A stretch of DNA of 64,000 nt from DASYKT01 sp963718105 (GCA_963718105.1 OY970352.1:4774001-4838000), one strand, 5' to 3'; positions 7,897-16,479 are shown, counted from the first letter of the stretch. Program-made: numbers and translations. Notes: generated from the sequence alone by a model not told the origin.

Positions 7897-9912
7897 ATGA
7901 CGAAAACCAATATCGACCAGCTTTGTATCAACACTATCCGCACGCTTTCGCTCGACGCGGTGCAAAAAGCGAATTCCGGCCATCCCGGATTGCCGCTCGG
8001 GATGGCGCCGGCGGCCTATGTGCTGTGGACAAAATTTCTGCGCCACAACCCGCGTAACCCGAAGTGGTTTAACCGCGACCGCTTTTTGCTTTCCGCCGGG
8101 CACGGGTCGATGCTGATCTATTCGCTTTTGCATTTGACCGGCTACGATCTCTCGCTCGACGATCTGAAAAATTTCCGCCAGCTTCATTCGAAAACGCCGG
8201 GCCACCCGGAAAATATTCTGACCGCCGGCGTCGAGATAACCACCGGCCCGCTGGGGCAGGGATTTGCCAACGGCGTGGGGATGGGCATGGCGCAAAAACA
8301 TCTGCAAGCACGCTTTAACAAGCGCGGCTTTCCGGTCATCGATCATTTTATTTACGCCATCGTTTCGGACGGCGATCTGATGGAAGGCGTGAGTTACGAA
8401 TCGGCTTCGATGGCGGGACACTTGCAGCTCGATAATCTGATCTATCTCTACGACGACAACAATATCACCATCGACGGCTCGACCGATCTCGCCTTTAGCG
8501 AAGACGTCACGAAACGTTTTGAGGCCATCGGCTGGCACGTTTCCGAAGTCGCCGACGGCAACGATATCAAAGCCATCGAGCGCGCCATTCGCGACGCGCA
8601 GAAAATAAAAGGCAAGCCCAAACTCATCCGCGTCAAAACCATTATCGGTTTTGGAATGCCGAAACAAGGCACCAGCAAAGCGCACTCCGACGCGCCCGGC
8701 TTGGAGGCCGTCAAGGAAACCAAGCGCAACCTGGGCTGGCCGGAAAATAAGAGTTTTTACATTCCAAAAAATGTGCTAACCCATTTCCGCACAGCAATTA
8801 AGAACGGCGCTGCAGGGGAAAAAGATTGGGAAGCACTGGTCAAAAAATACTCCAAGACGCACCCCGGCTTGGGTCAAACTTTAAACGACACGCGCGCTAA
8901 TAAACTCGCCGACGGATGGGAAGCGGCGCTGCCGTCCTTTGCCGATACTGCAAGCCAGGCCACGCGCGCTTACAGCGGCGAGGTCATCAACGCCATCGCC
9001 GGCGTCGTCCCGCAGATGATCGGCGGATCGGCCGATCTCTCGCCGTCGAACAACACTGTCATCAAATCCTCGCATGCTTTTGCCGCCGGCGCGTACGACG
9101 GGCGCAACATTCATTTTGGCGTGCGCGAACACGCGATGGGCTCGACGATGAACGGCATGGCGCTCTATGGCAGCGTCATTCCTTATGGGGGCACGTTCCA
9201 GACTTTTTCGGATTATATGCGCCCGGCCATCCGCCTCGCCGCGCTTTCGCAAATTCAAACGATTTTTGTTTTCACGCACGATTCGATCGGCCTCGGCGAA
9301 GACGGCCCGACACATCAATCCGTCGAGCACCTGGCTGCTTTAAGGGCAATACCCGGCCTGGCGCTGATCCGCCCCTGCGACGCGCACGAAACCCGCGAAG
9401 CCTGGCGGGCCGCTTTAAAGCGCAGCAACGCGCCGACGGCTTTTGCTTTTTCGCGGCAGAAAGTTGCTTTGATCGATCGTAAAAAATTCGCCGACGCAAA
9501 AGGTTTGCATAAAGGCGCTTACATTCTGGCCGAAGCCGAGACAAAATCGGGCAAAGCTACCGCGCCTAAATTGATCTTAATTGCGACGGGCAGCGAAGTC
9601 GGTTTGGCTATGCAGGCGCGCGAAAAATTAAATGCCGATGGCACTCCAACCCGCGTAGTCTCAATGCCGTGCTGGGAATTTTTCGACGCGCAATCAGCCG
9701 CCTACAAAGAATCGGTGCTGCCCGCCAAAGTAAAAGCGCGTCTCGCCATCGAAGCGGGCGTTTCGATGGGCTGGGCAAAATATGTGGGTGACGCGGGCGA
9801 TACTCTTTGCGTCGACAAATTCGGCGCCTCCGCCCCGGCCGAAGACGTTTTTCGCGATTATGGGTTTACGGTGGAGAACGTGGTTAAGAAAGCCAAAGCA
9901 CTCCTAAAATAA
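7897..9912 (+). CDS. tkt: Transketolase
   Basis: A full-length 671-residue transketolase, the thiamine-diphosphate enzyme that moves two-carbon units between sugar phosphates in the pentose phosphate pathway. The N-terminal GHPGLPLGMAPAAYVLW and the thiamine-diphosphate motif starting SDGDLMEGVSYE and ending DDNNITIDG are clear. The central pyrimidine-binding domain has FGVREHAMG and the SIGLGEDGPTHQSVEHL signature, and a C-terminal domain follows. The start at 7897 is the first ATG behind the methyltransferase; no strong Shine-Dalgarno is visible. A clean terminator sits 24 bases behind the stop. A degraded copy of its last 30 codons lies about 350 bases downstream. Confidence 0.95.
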   Translation: MTKTNIDQLCINTIRTLSLDAVQKANSGHPGLPLGMAPAAYVLWTKFLRHNPRNPKWFNRDRFLLSAGHGSMLIYSLLHLTGYDLSLDDLKNFRQLHSKTPGHPENILTAGVEITTGPLGQGFANGVGMGMAQKHLQARFNKRGFPVIDHFIYAIVSDGDLMEGVSYESASMAGHLQLDNLIYLYDDNNITIDGSTDLAFSEDVTKRFEAIGWHVSEVADGNDIKAIERAIRDAQKIKGKPKLIRVKTIIGFGMPKQGTSKAHSDAPGLEAVKETKRNLGWPENKSFYIPKNVLTHFRTAIKNGAAGEKDWEALVKKYSKTHPGLGQTLNDTRANKLADGWEAALPSFADTASQATRAYSGEVINAIAGVVPQMIGGSADLSPSNNTVIKSSHAFAAGAYDGRNIHFGVREHAMGSTMNGMALYGSVIPYGGTFQTFSDYMRPAIRLAALSQIQTIFVFTHDSIGLGEDGPTHQSVEHLAALRAIPGLALIRPCDAHETREAWRAALKRSNAPTAFAFSRQKVALIDRKKFADAKGLHKGAYILAEAETKSGKATAPKLILIATGSEVGLAMQAREKLNADGTPTRVVSMPCWEFFDAQSAAYKESVLPAKVKARLAIEAGVSMGWAKYVGDAGDTLCVDKFGASAPAEDVFRDYGFTVENVVKKAKALLK

Positions 9913-9935
9913 GCAAACAACAAAATTATTGATGC

Positions 9936-9970
9936 AAGAGCCGCCGATAATACCAGCGCGGCTCTTTTTA
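9936..9970 (+). terminator. Rho-independent terminator of tkt
   Basis: AAGAGCCGC (9936-9944) pairs perfectly with GCGGCTCTT (9958-9966), followed by a T run to 9969. Confidence 0.88.
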
Positions 9971-9993
9971 GTTCGGCGCAGAGGCCTTCAGAG

Positions 9994-10035
9994 CAGGTGT
10001 TCCACCATTCCGGGGGTGGTACAGTGGAACACCTG
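9994..10035. repeat. Isolated 12-bp inverted repeat
   Basis: CAGGTGTTCCAC and GTGGAACACCTG form a perfect 12-bp stem around an 18-base loop that can itself pair (CCACC with GGTGG). There is no T run, so it is not an intrinsic terminator; its role is unknown. Confidence 0.6.
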
Positions 10036-10259
10036 GAACGCTTTTGGAACAGAAATCTCGTAAAATTTTCAAATCCCAAAATTAAACCAAAAGCGCATTC
10101 GCAATCGCGAAAGAGTTGTGATTTTCAGGTTCAAAGATCGACGGCCTAAGAGCCTTGTTGTGAGGATACAAGGAAGTCGCGGACGATGTAAGAGTGGTTT
10201 TGTTCCGCCTGGCTTATTTTGGGATTTAAATTGTTAAATGTTTGTAATTTGGGGTGTTC

Positions 10260-10356
10260 GATAAATTTGGAGCCTCCGCCCCCGGCCGAAGATGTTCTTA
10301 GGGATCACGGCTTTGCCGTGGAGAATGTGGTGAAGCTATTGAAAAGTTACCCATAA
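10260..10356 (+). pseudogene. Remnant of a transketolase 3' end
   Basis: If one extra C in the C run near 10280 is removed, this stretch reads DKFGASAPAEDVLRDHGFAV, then ENVVKLLK and a stop. It aligns with the C-terminus of the intact transketolase upstream (DKFGASAPAEDVFRDYGFTV). Many third positions differ, so it is not a fresh tandem duplication but a decayed or recombined copy. Nothing else of the gene is visible around it. Confidence 0.75.
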
Positions 10357-10479
10357 AATAGAGCATCAATTTTGAAAAGTTATTGAGGGTTGTTGCAGCA
10401 GTGATACAAAATTTGACAAATAGAATTTCATTTGATATAATAAAAGAATAGAAAAATCTTACATTTTAAGTGGGCAGGC

Positions 10480-10725
10480 ATGCCTGGATTGATAGCGGAA
10501 ATGGGAACCGCAAGTATAATACTCATTCCAATATTCTTTTTATCTTTAGTCGTAATTAGATGGTTCATATTGTCCTATAGCAATATGAATAGAGTGAAAG
10601 TAAACCACAGACATAAGAAGGAGAATAAGTATATGGAGCAAAAATTAAACTTTGTAGATATTGCTTTATTGGAAACAATTTGGAGTGTTGGAATTAATAT
10701 TATTGCGGTTCCCTTGTCAATCTAA
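10480..10725 (+). CDS. Possible small membrane protein, unknown
   Basis: An 81-residue ORF with one strong hydrophobic segment (ASIILIPIFFLSLVVIRWFI) followed by a basic stretch (RVKVNHRHKKENKY) and a second short part ending at LSI. The region is much more AT-rich than the chromosome around it. I do not recognise it; it may be a fragment of a larger foreign gene. A terminator hairpin 50 bases after the stop supports real transcription. Confidence 0.3.
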   Translation: MPGLIAEMGTASIILIPIFFLSLVVIRWFILSYSNMNRVKVNHRHKKENKYMEQKLNFVDIALLETIWSVGINIIAVPLSI

Positions 10726-10776
10726 ACTTATATCTAATCGCTGGATTAGATATAAAGAAACCTGTGTAATTCTGTC

Positions 10777-10803
10777 GCCCGCTAAAGCGGGCTTTTGTGT
10801 TTT
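10777..10803 (+). terminator. Intrinsic terminator
   Basis: GCCCGC-TAAA-GCGGGC followed by TTTTGTGTTTT. It lies behind the small membrane ORF on the plus strand. Confidence 0.75.
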
Positions 10804-10856
10804 GGGTTTGTTTACCACGGGTTTCGCTTCGCTTCACCCGTGGCTAAACTCTGCCG

Positions 10857-11087
10857 TCAGCTTCGCTGACTGTGTTGCAGTATCATTTCCTGGCTCAGGC
10901 CTTTGCTCTGAGCATTCCTGCTGATCTCATCCATCGTCTCTTTTAAGGATTCTACATCGCTGGCCGAATACTCTTTTAACCACATTTCAAATAAAGCCTG
11001 TAATTTTTCTTTATCTTCCTCGCTGGCGGAATTGTAGATTTTGGCTATGTCAGTTTGAACTTCGATTTCGATGGTTTCTGTCATCAT
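10857..11087 (-). CDS. Antitoxin-like small acidic protein (orphan)
   Basis: A 76-residue acidic helical protein (IEIEVQTDIAKIYNSASEED). It resembles small proteins commonly annotated as antitoxins paired with PIN-type toxins, in which a short Glu-rich N-terminal strand is followed by helices. No toxin gene follows on the same strand. The C-terminal residues QHSQRS run into a repeat-like sequence containing TCAGCTTCGCTGA, so the original C-terminus and partner may have been lost. GAGGT lies upstream of the paired ATG codons at 11087 and 11084. Assignment is from general resemblance only. Confidence 0.5.
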   Translation of the reverse strand: MMTETIEIEVQTDIAKIYNSASEEDKEKLQALFEMWLKEYSASDVESLKETMDEISRNAQSKGLSQEMILQHSQRS

Positions 11088-11251
11088 TTTTAATACCTCG
11101 ACAACAAAATTTTAACATGATTCCGTGTAAACCTGAGACAAAATCATATTTGAAACCCAAGTTAATCTCGCTCCGTATTAATCGCAATTCTTCAGTAGTT
11201 CCTGAAATTCAAAAGATTTGAGGGGCACAAAGTGTCACCGGATATAACTAT

Positions 11252-12670
11252 ATGAAAAAATTGTCATTAATTTTTGTTCTTGCCCTGTTTTTGGCGCTTA
11301 CGGTCAAGGCCCAGACGGTCGCGTTCACCAACGTCAACGTCATCCCGATGGATAAAGAACGGGTGCTCGCGAATCAGACTGTGGTAGTGAAAGACGGTTT
11401 GATCACCGAGGTCGGCGATGCGAGGAAGGTCAAGATCCCAAAAGACGCGGTGAAGATAGACGGGCGGGGGAAATATTTGATCCCGGGATTGGTGGATATG
11501 CACGCGCATATGTTGTCGGACGACGATCAGATCCCTGACTCGATGGCGGAAGACGAGTTGAAGATCATGGTTGCCAACGGTGTGACGACCGTGCGTTTTA
11601 TGATCGGCACGCCGGAACAGTTGGTGCTGCGCACACGTTCTGCCAAAGGTGAGATCATTGCGCCGACGATCTATGCCGCCAGCCAGCACCTGACCGGCCG
11701 CGAACAGGGGAATAATTTCGTCGTCAAAACCGAAGAGGAAGCGCGCGAAGCGATCCGCAAATCGAAAGCCGCCGGCTACGATTTCATCAAAATTACGACC
11801 TTCATCGACGCAAAGGTCTACGAGGCGGCGGTGGACGAGGCCGCGAAGCAAAACATTCGCGTTGTCGGCCACGCGGACAGCCGCTTTGTCGGCGTGCCGC
11901 GCGCGTGGAAAGCCAAACAGCAGATCGAACACCTGGACGGCTACCTGGAGATGCTGGTGCCGGAAAGCTCCGGGCTGATCGGTTCCGTTTCGGACCTTTA
12001 CATCTATAACGTAAAAAATTGGGACAGCCTGAATGTGATAGACGAAAGCAGAATTCCCGATGTCGCGCGGAAAACGGTCGAATCAAATCCCTTCGTCGAC
12101 CCGACACAGCATTTTATGAAAAACACTTTCGGGCTGCCGCGCAGCGAAGAATCGATCCGCGCCCAGCCTGACTTTCGTTTCTACCCAACGAAGGTGCAGG
12201 ATACGTATATTAATTTTCAAAAAAACAACAAGATGCTGCGCGAAATTGCGCCGGAAAAACGCGCCAAATGGATAGCCATCAGAGACAAGCTGATCAAGGC
12301 GATCTACGACGCCGGCGGTAAGATCATGACCGGTTCGGACACGCCGGAGTTTTTGTGGCTCTACGGATTTTCCGAGCATCGTGAAATGCGCGCGCTGGCG
12401 GATGCCGGTTTGCCGAATTTTGCCGTGCTGCAGGCGGCGACCGTGAACCCGTCGATGTTTTTTGGCACGCTGGGCAGTATCGGGACGGTCGAAAAAGGAA
12501 AACGCGCCGATCTGGTCTTGCTTGAGGCAAATCCGTTGGATAATATTTCTAATACCGAAAAACGCGCCGGCGTTATGCTCAAGGGCAAATATTACACGCA
12601 GGAAGAAATGAACAAGTGGATGGATGAAGCCGCGCCGAAAATGCATGCGGCCGTCCCGAAAGAACATTAA
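11252..12670 (+). CDS. Secreted amidohydrolase (imidazolonepropionase-like)
   Basis: A 472-residue metal-dependent hydrolase of the amidohydrolase superfamily, with a signal peptide (residues 1-20, cleaved near VKAQT). The composite beta-sandwich/TIM-barrel pattern is visible: GKYLIPGLVDMHAHM supplies the HxH metal site, the Lys in DFIKITTF is a candidate bridging or carbamylated Lys, HADS and the Asp in MTGSDTPEF complete the site, and the C-terminal sandwich has GTVEKGKRADLVLLEANPL. Homologues act as cyclic imidases, dipeptidases or carboxypeptidase-like enzymes; the substrate cannot be told. The export signal places it in the periplasm. It stands alone between repeat-rich gaps. Confidence 0.85.
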   Translation: MKKLSLIFVLALFLALTVKAQTVAFTNVNVIPMDKERVLANQTVVVKDGLITEVGDARKVKIPKDAVKIDGRGKYLIPGLVDMHAHMLSDDDQIPDSMAEDELKIMVANGVTTVRFMIGTPEQLVLRTRSAKGEIIAPTIYAASQHLTGREQGNNFVVKTEEEAREAIRKSKAAGYDFIKITTFIDAKVYEAAVDEAAKQNIRVVGHADSRFVGVPRAWKAKQQIEHLDGYLEMLVPESSGLIGSVSDLYIYNVKNWDSLNVIDESRIPDVARKTVESNPFVDPTQHFMKNTFGLPRSEESIRAQPDFRFYPTKVQDTYINFQKNNKMLREIAPEKRAKWIAIRDKLIKAIYDAGGKIMTGSDTPEFLWLYGFSEHREMRALADAGLPNFAVLQAATVNPSMFFGTLGSIGTVEKGKRADLVLLEANPLDNISNTEKRAGVMLKGKYYTQEEMNKWMDEAAPKMHAAVPKEH

Positions 12671-12963
12671 AACTTATTTGCGTACCGATAAACAATCAGT
12701 CTTTAGTGTGTTTAGTGTGATTTGTGGTTTCAGTGGCATTGCCCATAAATATCGGTTGAAGTTAAAAGTAACGGGTCAGTACCGGGAACGCAGTGACCGG
12801 CTAATGATAAACTGATTTTGTTAAATCTTTATCTGTGAATAAGATGGTAAAGCTTTACGCCGGAAGCCGGTCACTACGTTCCCGGTACTGACCTCATTAT
12901 GATATTTAGACTGGAGCCACGAAACAACACGAAAAACTGCATTTGAAAACTAAGAATAAACTT
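12671..12963. repeat. Family B palindromic element with conserved flank, copy B1
   Basis: The core (12775-12892) is an inverted repeat with arms GTCAGTACCGGGAACG and CGTTCCCGGTACTGAC. Together with its left flank from GGCATTGCCCATA (12735) to 12899 it closely matches a second copy at 35264-35425. The spacer carries TGATA, TTTGTTAAAT and TTTGTGAAT in the same order in both. The left side (12705-12730) is rich in GTGTTTAGTGTGA-type words shared with other gaps. No gene is present. Confidence 0.8.
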
Positions 12964-13908
12964 ATGAAAAAGATACTGCTGCTTCTTTTACTATTTATCT
13001 TCGTTATTCCGGTCTTTTCTCAAACGGAAGACCAGAAGGCCGCGGCTGACGCGATCGACAAGCTGTGGGCCGGAATGAAGGCGAAAAGCGCCGACCAGAT
13101 CAAGGCGGTTTTTATGCCCGGCGGACAACTGGTCGCGATAGATAAACCGCGCGACGGCAAAGGCCCGTCGACGACGCGTGTGTTGACGGGCGATGAATTT
13201 GCCAAGCTGATCTCCGAAGCCAAGGCCCCCGAATTTATCGAAAGCATGCCGGAGCCGGATGTGCGTGTCGATGGCGATATGGCTATCGTGACCGGGCGCT
13301 ATACGTTCACGGTGGGCGGGAAATTTTCGCACTGCGGGAGAAACACTTTTAACCTGGTGCGCACCGCCGACGGGTGGAAAATCGCTAATGCGGCCTCGAC
13401 GCTGGAACCCCAATGCGAGGCCGATCAGAAGGCCGTCCATATTAAAAAGATCGAGGCCGATCCGAAAGACGTCGCGACCATAGATGGCATCGTCAAGGCG
13501 TTTTACGAAACGATCTCCGGCCCGAAAGGCGCTCCGCGTCAATGGCAGCGCGATAAAACGCTTTATATATCCGATGTCCGTTTTGTCGGGATGGACGAGC
13601 AGGATGGAAAGATCCGCGCGGGAATAATGAGTCATAAACAATACGTCAATGCCACCAACGAGATGCTGGTCAGGGACGGCTTTACCGAGCACGAGATCAA
13701 CCGCGTGGTGAGAAGGTTCGGCAATGTCGCGCACGTGTTTTCTACTTATGAATTTTCCGCCGATGACGGTAAGCAGAAAGGCCGCGGCATCAATAGCATC
13801 GAGCTTTTCTGGGACGGCACGCGCTGGTGGATATCATCGGCCAGTTGGGATGAAGAACGCCCGAACAATCCGATACCGAAAGAGTTTCTGCCGAAAGGGA
13901 AGAAGTAG
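12964..13908 (+). CDS. Secreted protein with two NTF2/SnoaL-like domains
   Basis: A 314-residue protein when started at ATG 12964, which gives a proper signal peptide (MKKILLLLLLFIFVIPVFSQ). Two tandem alpha+beta cone domains of the SnoaL/DUF4440 kind are suggested: residues about 20-135 (ADAIDKLWAGMKAKSADQIK, then RYTFTVGGKFSHCGR and GWKIANAAST) and about 155-300 (IVKAFYETISG, then HVFSTYEFSADD and TRWWISSASWDEERP). These folds bind small ligands or act as isomerases or binding modules; no catalytic residues can be named. It ends four bases from the convergent transglutaminase gene. Confidence 0.65.
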   Translation: MKKILLLLLLFIFVIPVFSQTEDQKAAADAIDKLWAGMKAKSADQIKAVFMPGGQLVAIDKPRDGKGPSTTRVLTGDEFAKLISEAKAPEFIESMPEPDVRVDGDMAIVTGRYTFTVGGKFSHCGRNTFNLVRTADGWKIANAASTLEPQCEADQKAVHIKKIEADPKDVATIDGIVKAFYETISGPKGAPRQWQRDKTLYISDVRFVGMDEQDGKIRAGIMSHKQYVNATNEMLVRDGFTEHEINRVVRRFGNVAHVFSTYEFSADDGKQKGRGINSIELFWDGTRWWISSASWDEERPNNPIPKEFLPKGKK

Positions 13909-13912
13909 TTTT

Positions 13913-14782
13913 TTATTTAAGAGAGGCTGCTTCCTTCCGAAGGTCCTGATAGATTTGCCAGACCCGCTCTATTTCTTTTTGATGGTCGTGAAAATTGACT
14001 TCGCCGGCGAACGCCCCGGCGCCAAAAGGGGCCAGGGCTTCGGTTTCAGCGCTCCATGCTTTCCATGAGGGCAATTTCGCAAGCCTTCCGCGATAGTAAT
14101 TATTAAAACCATCTATAACATAAAAACGGGTGCGGTCTTCCGTCGGTTTCGAGCTTCTTTTCTCTTTTGCGACGACCAGGATCGGAACCAGCATTTCCTC
14201 TACTACTTTGGCGATTTCCGGGATCGGCGATATCAGCCGCTGCTTAAACGCCATGCGCGCTGAGATCCATTCTTTCATTCCAACCACGCCAACGGCCGGG
14301 TCTGCCGGAAACCAGGAATTGTTTTTATCGTCAAATATCTCAAGCCAAACATGGTCGTTATGCATCAATCCAAAAACGGACATGCGATTGCCGGCAGACT
14401 TTACTTTTTCCATCGCCGTCTGCAGCCGGTCTTCTTTGCGCGGCTGGATATTTATTTCCGATATCCAGCGGAACCGAATGCCGCCTTCGGTGAGCATCGC
14501 GGCCAGAACATTCGATAATTCGGCGCAATTGCCGGCGCGGCGCTCGATGATCTCTTTTACAGTCCGTTTCCGGTAATCCGTGTAAGACCAGGTGAAGTTT
14601 GTATTGATCCACTTCACCAGTTTACGGATCTTTTCCTCGCTGCTTTTGGCCCCGGCGGTAACATTCTGAACGAGGCCTTTGATTTCCGTATCGGCGGCCG
14701 GCTGATCTGCCTGGGCCGCGACTTGCGCTGGGGCCGGACAGGTAAAGACGATGATGAGTAAGCAAATTAGTATTATCCTCAT
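13913..14782 (-). CDS. Secreted transglutaminase-like cysteine protease
   Basis: A 289-residue protein with signal peptide (residues 1-19, PAPAQ). The transglutaminase core spans about residues 45-165: the helix before the nucleophile (KEIIERRAGNCAELSNVLAA, Cys near residue 86), the His in HNDHVWLEIF and the Asp in WFPADPAVG make the papain-like triad. The C-terminal 120 residues contain no known domain for me. Bacterial members are usually peptidases or amidases acting on peptides rather than cross-linkers. Periplasmic or outer-surface location is inferred from the leader. Confidence 0.82.
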   Translation of the reverse strand: MRIILICLLIIVFTCPAPAQVAAQADQPAADTEIKGLVQNVTAGAKSSEEKIRKLVKWINTNFTWSYTDYRKRTVKEIIERRAGNCAELSNVLAAMLTEGGIRFRWISEINIQPRKEDRLQTAMEKVKSAGNRMSVFGLMHNDHVWLEIFDDKNNSWFPADPAVGVVGMKEWISARMAFKQRLISPIPEIAKVVEEMLVPILVVAKEKRSSKPTEDRTRFYVIDGFNNYYRGRLAKLPSWKAWSAETEALAPFGAGAFAGEVNFHDHQKEIERVWQIYQDLRKEAASLK

Positions 14783-14881
14783 ACAAATTCTCCGTAAAAC
14801 AGATGACTGAGACAGATCACTTTTTAAACACCATGGCCCTTAAAATTGTGACAATGGGCCGGTTTCTAGTAATCTTGGAGA

Positions 14882-15376
14882 ATGACAAAAGAAGTTTTAT
14901 TGGAACAATTCAAGACCGGTTATGAAACAAACGGCTGGTTTGTGGCGCTGAAAAACGCGGTGGCAAATATGACCGCCGAGCAGGCGCTGTGGAAACCGCA
15001 GGGAACGGAGCATTCGGTTTGGGAGATGACCTATCATCTTTGGTACTGGAACGAGCGCTGGCGAAAACGCTATTTGAACGAGAAGAACGAAAAAGGGCCG
15101 TCGGCGATCAGCGAAACTTTTCAGGCGAAAGAAAATGCGACCGATGAAGAATGGCAGGAAGCGCTCGACAAGCTTTTTGCGGTGATGGATTTTTGGAAAG
15201 AAACACTCCCGAATATCACCGATGAAAAATTGAACGAGCCGGTGTCCGAAAGCTATACCGACGCCTGGCTTTACCCGCTGGCGCATATCATGGTCCACAA
15301 TGCTTATCACATAGGACAGATCGTGATCATTAGAAAAATAGCGGGAAATTGGGATGCAAGTAAGGGCGTTAGTTAA
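14882..15376 (+). CDS. DinB-family protein
   Basis: A 164-residue four-helix-bundle protein of the DinB/YfiT group. The three conserved metal-binding histidines are visible: one in MTYHLWYWNERW and two in MVHNAYHIGQI. Family members are thiol-dependent metalloenzymes such as thioltransferases, or stress proteins of unknown role. No signal peptide, so cytoplasmic. Good start at 14882 with TTGGAGA just upstream. It stands alone, with a repeat-like inverted segment behind it. Confidence 0.85.
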   Translation: MTKEVLLEQFKTGYETNGWFVALKNAVANMTAEQALWKPQGTEHSVWEMTYHLWYWNERWRKRYLNEKNEKGPSAISETFQAKENATDEEWQEALDKLFAVMDFWKETLPNITDEKLNEPVSESYTDAWLYPLAHIMVHNAYHIGQIVIIRKIAGNWDASKGVS

Positions 15377-15472
15377 ATGTTCAAAGTTCGAGGTTCAGAG
15401 TTCAAACTTCAGCTTGTCTTGTTCTTCAGATCAAAGACAAACTAAATTTGAACTCTAAACTTTTGAAAGTGC
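15377..15472. repeat. Imperfect inverted repeat of TTCAAAGTTCGAGGTTCAGA type
   Basis: The left part has TTCAAAGTT, GAGGTTCAGAGTTCAAA, and the right part has TTTGAACTCTAAACTTTTGAA, which pair imperfectly around AGACAAAC. The arms are made of short near-tandem words, as in other gaps of this window. It separates two convergent genes. Confidence 0.6.
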
Positions 15473-16012
15473 TTATTTCACCTGCTGATTTTTATAGGCG
15501 CGAACCAATTTGAATTGGTTGTTCTTCCATTCATAAAACCACGTGCCGTAATCCTTGCCGTTTGTTCGGCCGACGATCTTAAGCAACCGGCTGTTGGGTT
15601 TGAATTCGGTCATATCGAGCGACTGGTTAGGTACGCCCATCACTATCGACAGCAGCCCGGGCGTGAAATAGGTCTGCCCGGTCTTTACATCAATGACGGC
15701 CATCTGGTTACAGTTGGTGCCGCAGAACCACGTCGCCAGAGTGTAATGGCCGGCAAAATTTACGCCGTTTTCCTTGACGCTATCGCGCAGCACCGTGCGA
15801 TAGTTTCGCGAGTGTTTGGAGTTTATCCTGACCGCGGCGATCTTGCCTTTATAGACCGGCTCGCGGTAACTAAAAAAGCCGGGTGAATTTTTCCGGTAGA
15901 CCACACTGTCGTCAGGAAAATCCTCCTGCGCCGGCGTGATCGCGGAAAAAACCAGCAGCAAAGCCGCGGCGGTTATCAATGGCATTAATAATGTAAATAC
16001 CGATCTATTCAT
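15473..16012 (-). CDS. Secreted hypothetical protein with FAGHYTLATWxCGTNC motif
   Basis: A 179-residue exported protein when started at ATG 16012, which overlaps the upstream cystatin gene by eight bases and so suggests one transcript. Signal peptide ends near ITPAQ. The most telling stretch is NFAGHYTLATWFCGTNCNQM followed by AVIDVKTGQTY; I know this pattern from uncharacterised proteins in several phyla but no function. The two cysteines three residues apart may form a disulphide or bind a ligand. The neighbouring cystatin-like protein hints at a shared envelope role. Confidence 0.65.
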   Translation of the reverse strand: MNRSVFTLLMPLITAAALLLVFSAITPAQEDFPDDSVVYRKNSPGFFSYREPVYKGKIAAVRINSKHSRNYRTVLRDSVKENGVNFAGHYTLATWFCGTNCNQMAVIDVKTGQTYFTPGLLSIVMGVPNQSLDMTEFKPNSRLLKIVGRTNGKDYGTWFYEWKNNQFKLVRAYKNQQVK

Positions 16013-16379
16013 CTTTCTTGCACGTTTCATCATCGGCCCAACTTTTCAATTTATACACTTTTTTCAGATCCATATAGACCACTGCTCTGACAAAATGGAT
16101 CTCGCCTTCATCACCGCCCAGTTTAGATTTTAAACACATGCGATAATTAACACCGGCCACAACCTGCTTTTCCGCCGATAATATTTCCATCAGCGTGCGG
16201 CCAAAATCGTCGATCTTGTTTTGCGCGGTAACGGCAAATTCAGCCGCAGCTTTTACGTCAGCGGCATCGACCGCCGCCGTTTTGTAACCGCCTACCTTTT
16301 GTGCCGGACTCGATGCGGCGGCCCCGAAAACTATCCCGAAAGCTGCCAGCAGCAATAACATCCGCAAACTCTTTATCAT
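16005..16379 (-). CDS. Secreted cystatin-like protein
   Basis: A 124-residue protein from ATG 16379 (AAAGGGG upstream), with signal peptide to about ASSPAQ. The mature chain follows the cystatin layout: N-terminal glycine pair in KVGGYKTAA, one long helix (DVKAAAEFAVTAQNK), the first inhibitory loop QVVAGVNYRM, which fits the QxVxG signature exactly, a strand pair (EGEIHFVRAVVYMDL), and the second loop KLKSW with the Trp that cystatins use. Cystatins block papain-type cysteine proteases by wedging these three parts into the active site. In a secreted bacterial protein it could protect against the cell's own or foreign proteases; that is inference. Confidence 0.78.
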   Translation of the reverse strand: MIKSLRMLLLLAAFGIVFGAAASSPAQKVGGYKTAAVDAADVKAAAEFAVTAQNKIDDFGRTLMEILSAEKQVVAGVNYRMCLKSKLGGDEGEIHFVRAVVYMDLKKVYKLKSWADDETCKKDE

Positions 16380-16479
16380 TCTAAACCCCTTTATATGCAT
16401 AAATTAAGACGGGTTTAATTCTGCGTGTTAAAGCGGCCGGTGTCAAATATCAAAAGCGGTCAGGCGCTATCAGACGCTG

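Larger units (their letters stand above)
9913..10479. other. Gene-poor region behind transketolase
   Basis: This 567-base gap holds the transketolase terminator (9936-9970), a long hairpin (9994-10035) and the transketolase 3'-end remnant (10260-10356). The other parts are AT-rich and show no gene, tRNA or recognisable element. Confidence 0.6.

Noticed and set aside
9913..10479. tRNA gene or integration site behind transketolase
   Set aside because: No cloverleaf or TTCGA-loop pattern is present; only hairpins and the transketolase remnant.
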